A stretch of 8,549 nucleotides of DNA, from contig CAJLLK010000041.1 of the NCBI GenBank assembly GCA_905207515.1, forward strand, positions 1 to 8,549, read 5' to 3'. How positions within the stretch are numbered: position 1 is the first letter of the stretch; each line of letters begins with the position of its first letter. The notes under the pieces are model-generated. The model ran no database searches. It worked only from the letters and a program-made list of their open reading frames with translations, and was not told the origin of the DNA. Below, in pieces: positions 6,829 through 8,549 of this stretch. A program made the position numbers and the translations under genes. Origin of the DNA: an uncultured Christensenella sp. Its GTDB lineage: Bacteria > Bacillota > Clostridia > Christensenellales > UBA1242.

Positions 6829-7289
6829 TTGTAGATGGAAAAGTTTTCCCGTATAAACGAAAAATTGTCAAACTTTTCAAAACAGCAGAAAAAATTTTGA
6901 ACGAAAATTTTGAAAATGTCAATGTTTCAATAAATTTTGTTTCTGAAGACGAAATTCAAAAACTCAACAAAAATTTTAGAGATGTAGACAGAGCGACCGA
7001 TGTGCTTTCGTTTCCAAATTTGGACAAAAAACATGCTCAAAAAGTGGCGGAATTTTTAAGCGAAAGTGACGAGAATGGCATAATTTTTTTGGGCGACATT
7101 GTCATTTGCAAAAAGGTTGCTTTTCGTCAGGCAAAAGAATATGGTCACAGCAAAAACAGAGAAATTTGCTTTTTGGCGCTGCATGGGCTTTTGCATCTTT
7201 TGGGTTATGACCACATTGAAAAAGATGACGAAAAGTTGATGATGGAAACAGCTGAAAAAATTTTAAAAGCGTTTGGAGCAGAAAGATGA
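6825..7289 (+). CDS. ybeY: Endoribonuclease YbeY (16S rRNA maturation)
   Basis: YbeY is a zinc-dependent single-strand endoribonuclease of the UPF0054 family needed for 16S rRNA 3'-end maturation and 70S ribosome quality control in the cytoplasm. The 154 residues match the usual ~155-165. The family motif LNxxFRxxDxxTDVLSFP is at about 47-64 (LNKNFRDVDRATDVLSFP). Segment FLGDIVI is at 88-94. The metal-binding motif HxxxHxxxxxH is intact as HGLLHLLGYDH with His120, His124 and His130. The gene overlaps yqfD by four bases and era by four bases (ATGA at both ends). YbeY and Era act on the same small subunit, and their direct translational coupling fits this. In Bacillus dgkA and cdd lie between the two; they are absent here. 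Confidence 0.97.
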   Translation: MIVDGKVFPYKRKIVKLFKTAEKILNENFENVNVSINFVSEDEIQKLNKNFRDVDRATDVLSFPNLDKKHAQKVAEFLSESDENGIIFLGDIVICKKVAFRQAKEYGHSKNREICFLALHGLLHLLGYDHIEKDDEKLMMETAEKILKAFGAER

Positions 7290-8113
7290 AATGTGGATAT
7301 GTTGCAGTTTTGGGACTGCCTAACGCTGGCAAAAGCAGTTTGGTAAACTTTTTGGTCGGAGAAGAAGTAGCAATCGTTTCGCACAGAAAGCAAACGACAA
7401 GAAATTCAATTTTGGGCATCAAAAGCGGAGAAGAATATCAAATTGTTTTTATCGACACGCCAGGCATTCATCACAGCAAAAATCTGCTGGACAAGTTTAT
7501 GATGAAAAATGTCAGAAGTGCAATCGCTCAGGCAGATGTTGTGCTTTATCTTTTTGATGGCAGCATCGAAATGGACGACGAAGAGCGTGATTACATCGAA
7601 AATTTGAAGCAAAAAACAGAAAATTTGATTTTGGTGCAAACAAAGGCGGACAAAAAGCAAAAAAATTTTCCATTTGATGCCACAAAAATTTCTGTTAACA
7701 CAGGCGAAAACATCAACAAACTTTTGGAAATGATAATTTCAAAACTGCCAGAACAAGATGCAATTTTTGAAGATGATTTGTTCACCAACAAAAGCATAAA
7801 CTTTTTGATTGCTGAAAAAGTGCGTGGGTTTTTGCTCAACGAACTTGACAAAGAAGTTCCGCATGGCATTGCGGTTGTTGTGACAAATTTTGAAGAGACG
7901 ACAAGTTTGCTCAATGTTGAAATTGAAATCATCTGCGAGAGAGAGCAACATAAAGGCATTGTCATCGGCAAGGGTGGAAGAACATTGAAAAAGCTTGGCG
8001 AAGAGGCAAGAAAATACATTGAAAATTTGTGCGAGAAAAAGTGTATGCTCAAGCTTTTTGTCAAGGTCGACAAAGATTGGCGAAATAAAAATATCGAACA
8101 ATATGGCTATTGA
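7286..8113 (+). CDS. era: GTPase Era (30S ribosomal subunit assembly)
   Basis: Era binds the 3' end of 16S rRNA and couples GTP hydrolysis to 30S maturation. The 275 residues are somewhat shorter than the usual ~300. G1 P-loop GLPNAGKSS is at 10-18 (the family usually has Arg where Leu is here), the G2 region QTTRN at 36-40, and G3 DTPG at 57-60. G4 is TKAD at 119-122 instead of the usual NKxD; the same TKAD variant is normal in the GTPase EngB, so activity is plausible. G5 appears as ISVNTGENI (135-143) instead of the usual SA form. The C-terminal KH RNA-binding domain has VIGKGG at 226-231 and ends with the typical VKVxKDWR (260-266). Translation is coupled to ybeY (ATGA overlap); GGAG (7275-7278) is the RBS. 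No recO or convincing terminator follows. Confidence 0.97.
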   Translation: MKCGYVAVLGLPNAGKSSLVNFLVGEEVAIVSHRKQTTRNSILGIKSGEEYQIVFIDTPGIHHSKNLLDKFMMKNVRSAIAQADVVLYLFDGSIEMDDEERDYIENLKQKTENLILVQTKADKKQKNFPFDATKISVNTGENINKLLEMIISKLPEQDAIFEDDLFTNKSINFLIAEKVRGFLLNELDKEVPHGIAVVVTNFEETTSLLNVEIEIICEREQHKGIVIGKGGRTLKKLGEEARKYIENLCEKKCMLKLFVKVDKDWRNKNIEQYGY

Positions 8114-8147
8114 TTGATAATATTCTCTTTTTTGGGAATGATATTTC
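8114..8147 (+). promoter_or_regulatory. Weak candidate promoter before the DUF378 gene
   Basis: TTGATA (8114-8119, 5 of 6 to the -35 consensus) lies 17 bases before AATGAT (8137-8142, 4 of 6 to the -10). An overlapping extended -10-like TGATATTTC (8139-8147) is a second option without a -35. No clear terminator separates era from this gene, so read-through from the era operon is also possible. Confidence 0.3.
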
Positions 8148-8148
8148 T

Positions 8149-8154
8149 AGGAGG
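8149..8154 (+). promoter_or_regulatory. Strong Shine-Dalgarno deciding the DUF378 start
   Basis: AGGAGG, the perfect anti-16S complement, lies nine bases before the ATG at 8164. It rules out an upstream in-frame TTG at 8110, which has no signal, and predicts high translation of a small membrane protein. Confidence 0.85.
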
Positions 8155-8163
8155 GAGAATTTT

Positions 8164-8397
8164 ATGGTTATTGCAAATTATATTGCGTTTATTCTTACGC
8201 TTATTGGCGCATTGAATTGGGGCTTGGTCGGCATTTTCAACTTTGACCTTGTCACATGGATGTGCATGGGCTATAGAAACGGCTGGGGGATTGCCATTTA
8301 CGTTTTGATTGCCTTGGCTGCAATTTGGCTTATTGTTTCAGCAATTATTTCACGCGGCATGATTGACTTAGGTCACAAAGACCACGACGAAAAATAA
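8164..8397 (+). CDS. DUF378-family small membrane protein (YuzA-like)
   Basis: 77 residues with two transmembrane helices, at about 5-26 and 42-63. The first carries the DUF378 signature IGALNWGLVGIFNFDLV (14-30), widespread in Bacillota and other bacteria, function unknown. A short loop (MCMGYRNGW) joins the helices. The tail after helix 2 is short and charged, ending HKDHDEK with two His. Length agrees with the family (~70-80). It would sit in the cytoplasmic membrane as a helical hairpin. It follows era by 50 bases and precedes a SAM riboswitch; neither neighbour explains its role. Confidence 0.88.
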   Translation: MVIANYIAFILTLIGALNWGLVGIFNFDLVTWMCMGYRNGWGIAIYVLIALAAIWLIVSAIISRGMIDLGHKDHDEK

Positions 8398-8428
8398 TAA
8401 AAAAATGCAAAAAAAATAAAAAAAACAC

Positions 8429-8457
8429 TTGCTTTTTGATGCAAACAGGGTTATAAT
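8429..8457 (+). promoter_or_regulatory. Promoter driving the SAM-I riboswitch transcript
   Basis: TTGCTT (8429-8434) is separated by exactly 17 bases from a perfect TATAAT (8452-8457). Predicted start is near 8464, about 18 bases before the conserved aptamer begins. This is the right place for the promoter of the riboswitch-controlled gene beyond the window. Confidence 0.75.
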
Positions 8458-8481
8458 CCCATTTGCAAAAAAGAATACCCC

Positions 8482-8549
8482 CTTATTCAGAGTGATGGAG
8501 ATACATAGGATCTGTGAAGTCACGGCAACCCCTTGCAAAAGGAAGGTGC
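8482..8549 (+). ncRNA. SAM-I (S-box) riboswitch aptamer, 3' end cut by window edge
   Basis: The S-box consensus is clear: CTTATTCAGAG (8482-8492, P1 5' strand and junction), GATGGAG (8494-8500), TGTGAAG (8513-8519), CGGCAACC (8523-8530) and AAGGTGC (8543-8549). P2a pairs GTGA (8492-8495) with TCAC (8520-8523) around the kink-turn elements TGGA and TGAAG. P3 is CCTT-GCAA-AAGG (8531-8542) with a GNRA tetraloop. P4, the P1 3' strand and the expression platform are beyond the window. In the family SAM binding usually turns off methionine biosynthesis, uptake or SAM synthesis genes by premature termination; the controlled gene is not visible here. Confidence 0.95.

Noticed and set aside
8101..8135. 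Terminator between era and the DUF378 gene
   Set aside because: There is a T-tract near 8127-8133 but no stable stem before it; only short AATAT/ATATT pairing can be drawn.
8110..8163. Upstream TTG start for the DUF378 protein
   Set aside because: It would add 18 polar and charged residues not seen in the family and overlap era. The perfect AGGAGG fits the ATG at 8164.
8401..8437. A-rich/T-rich hairpin after DUF378 as a terminator
   Set aside because: The AAAAATGCAA / TTGCTTTTT pairing is bulged, A-T rich with a loop of about 18 bases, and its 3' arm coincides with the -35 of the riboswitch promoter. Too weak to call.
1..8549. Mobile elements, CRISPR arrays, tRNA or rRNA genes, toxin-antitoxin or defence systems
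   Set aside because: No repeat-spacer pattern, inverted-repeat ends, transposase, integrase, tRNA-like fold or defence domain was seen. The content is core chromosomal plus two unknown lipoproteins.

Overview
The window looks like a chromosomal stretch from a low-GC, Gram-positive-type bacterium of the Bacillota, most likely an uncultured or gut-type member of Clostridia. The reasons are: the Bacillus/Clostridium-type gene series floA ... yqfC-yqfD-ybeY-era; strong AGGAG-type ribosome binding sites; TTG start use; two lipobox signal peptides; short U-tailed intrinsic terminators; and a SAM-I (S-box) riboswitch. The species cannot be named from sequence alone.

Layout, all on the + strand. (1) 2-1588: a large Ser-rich-linker lipoprotein whose start lies outside the window, ending in a terminator hairpin that contains its own stop codon. 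(2) 1628-3733: a second, unrelated-looking 701-residue acidic lipoprotein. It appears to be transcribed from its own extended -10 promoter with almost no 5' leader, and it ends at a cUUCGg-loop terminator. (3) 3835-5367: a two-gene unit, floA (flotillin-like membrane scaffold, TTG start) plus an unknown 176-residue single-pass membrane protein with a strongly acidic cytoplasmic tail, closed by a terminator. (4) 5438-8113: a tightly overlapping unit yqfC-yqfD-ybeY-era (overlaps of 1, 4 and 4 bases). It joins two sporulation-family proteins to a 16S rRNA endoribonuclease and the 30S-maturation GTPase. The phoH, pgpH/yqfF, dgkA and cdd genes that separate these in Bacillus subtilis are absent. 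(5) 8164-8397: a small two-helix DUF378 membrane protein with a strong RBS. (6) 8429-8549: a promoter and the 5' part of a SAM-I riboswitch that runs off the window, so the next gene is probably a methionine/SAM-related gene.

Together the genes cover the cell envelope (two lipoproteins, FloA and its neighbour, DUF378), sporulation-family proteins (YqfC/YqfD) and ribosome biogenesis (YbeY, Era). The most interesting signals are: a nearly identical 18-base promoter core in front of both the second lipoprotein and floA, which in the first case places the expected transcription start on the ATG; the consistent fusion of terminators to stop codons; and the unknown acidic FloA-linked membrane protein. 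No mobile element, CRISPR array, tRNA or rRNA was seen, and no gene-free stretch exceeds about 105 bases.
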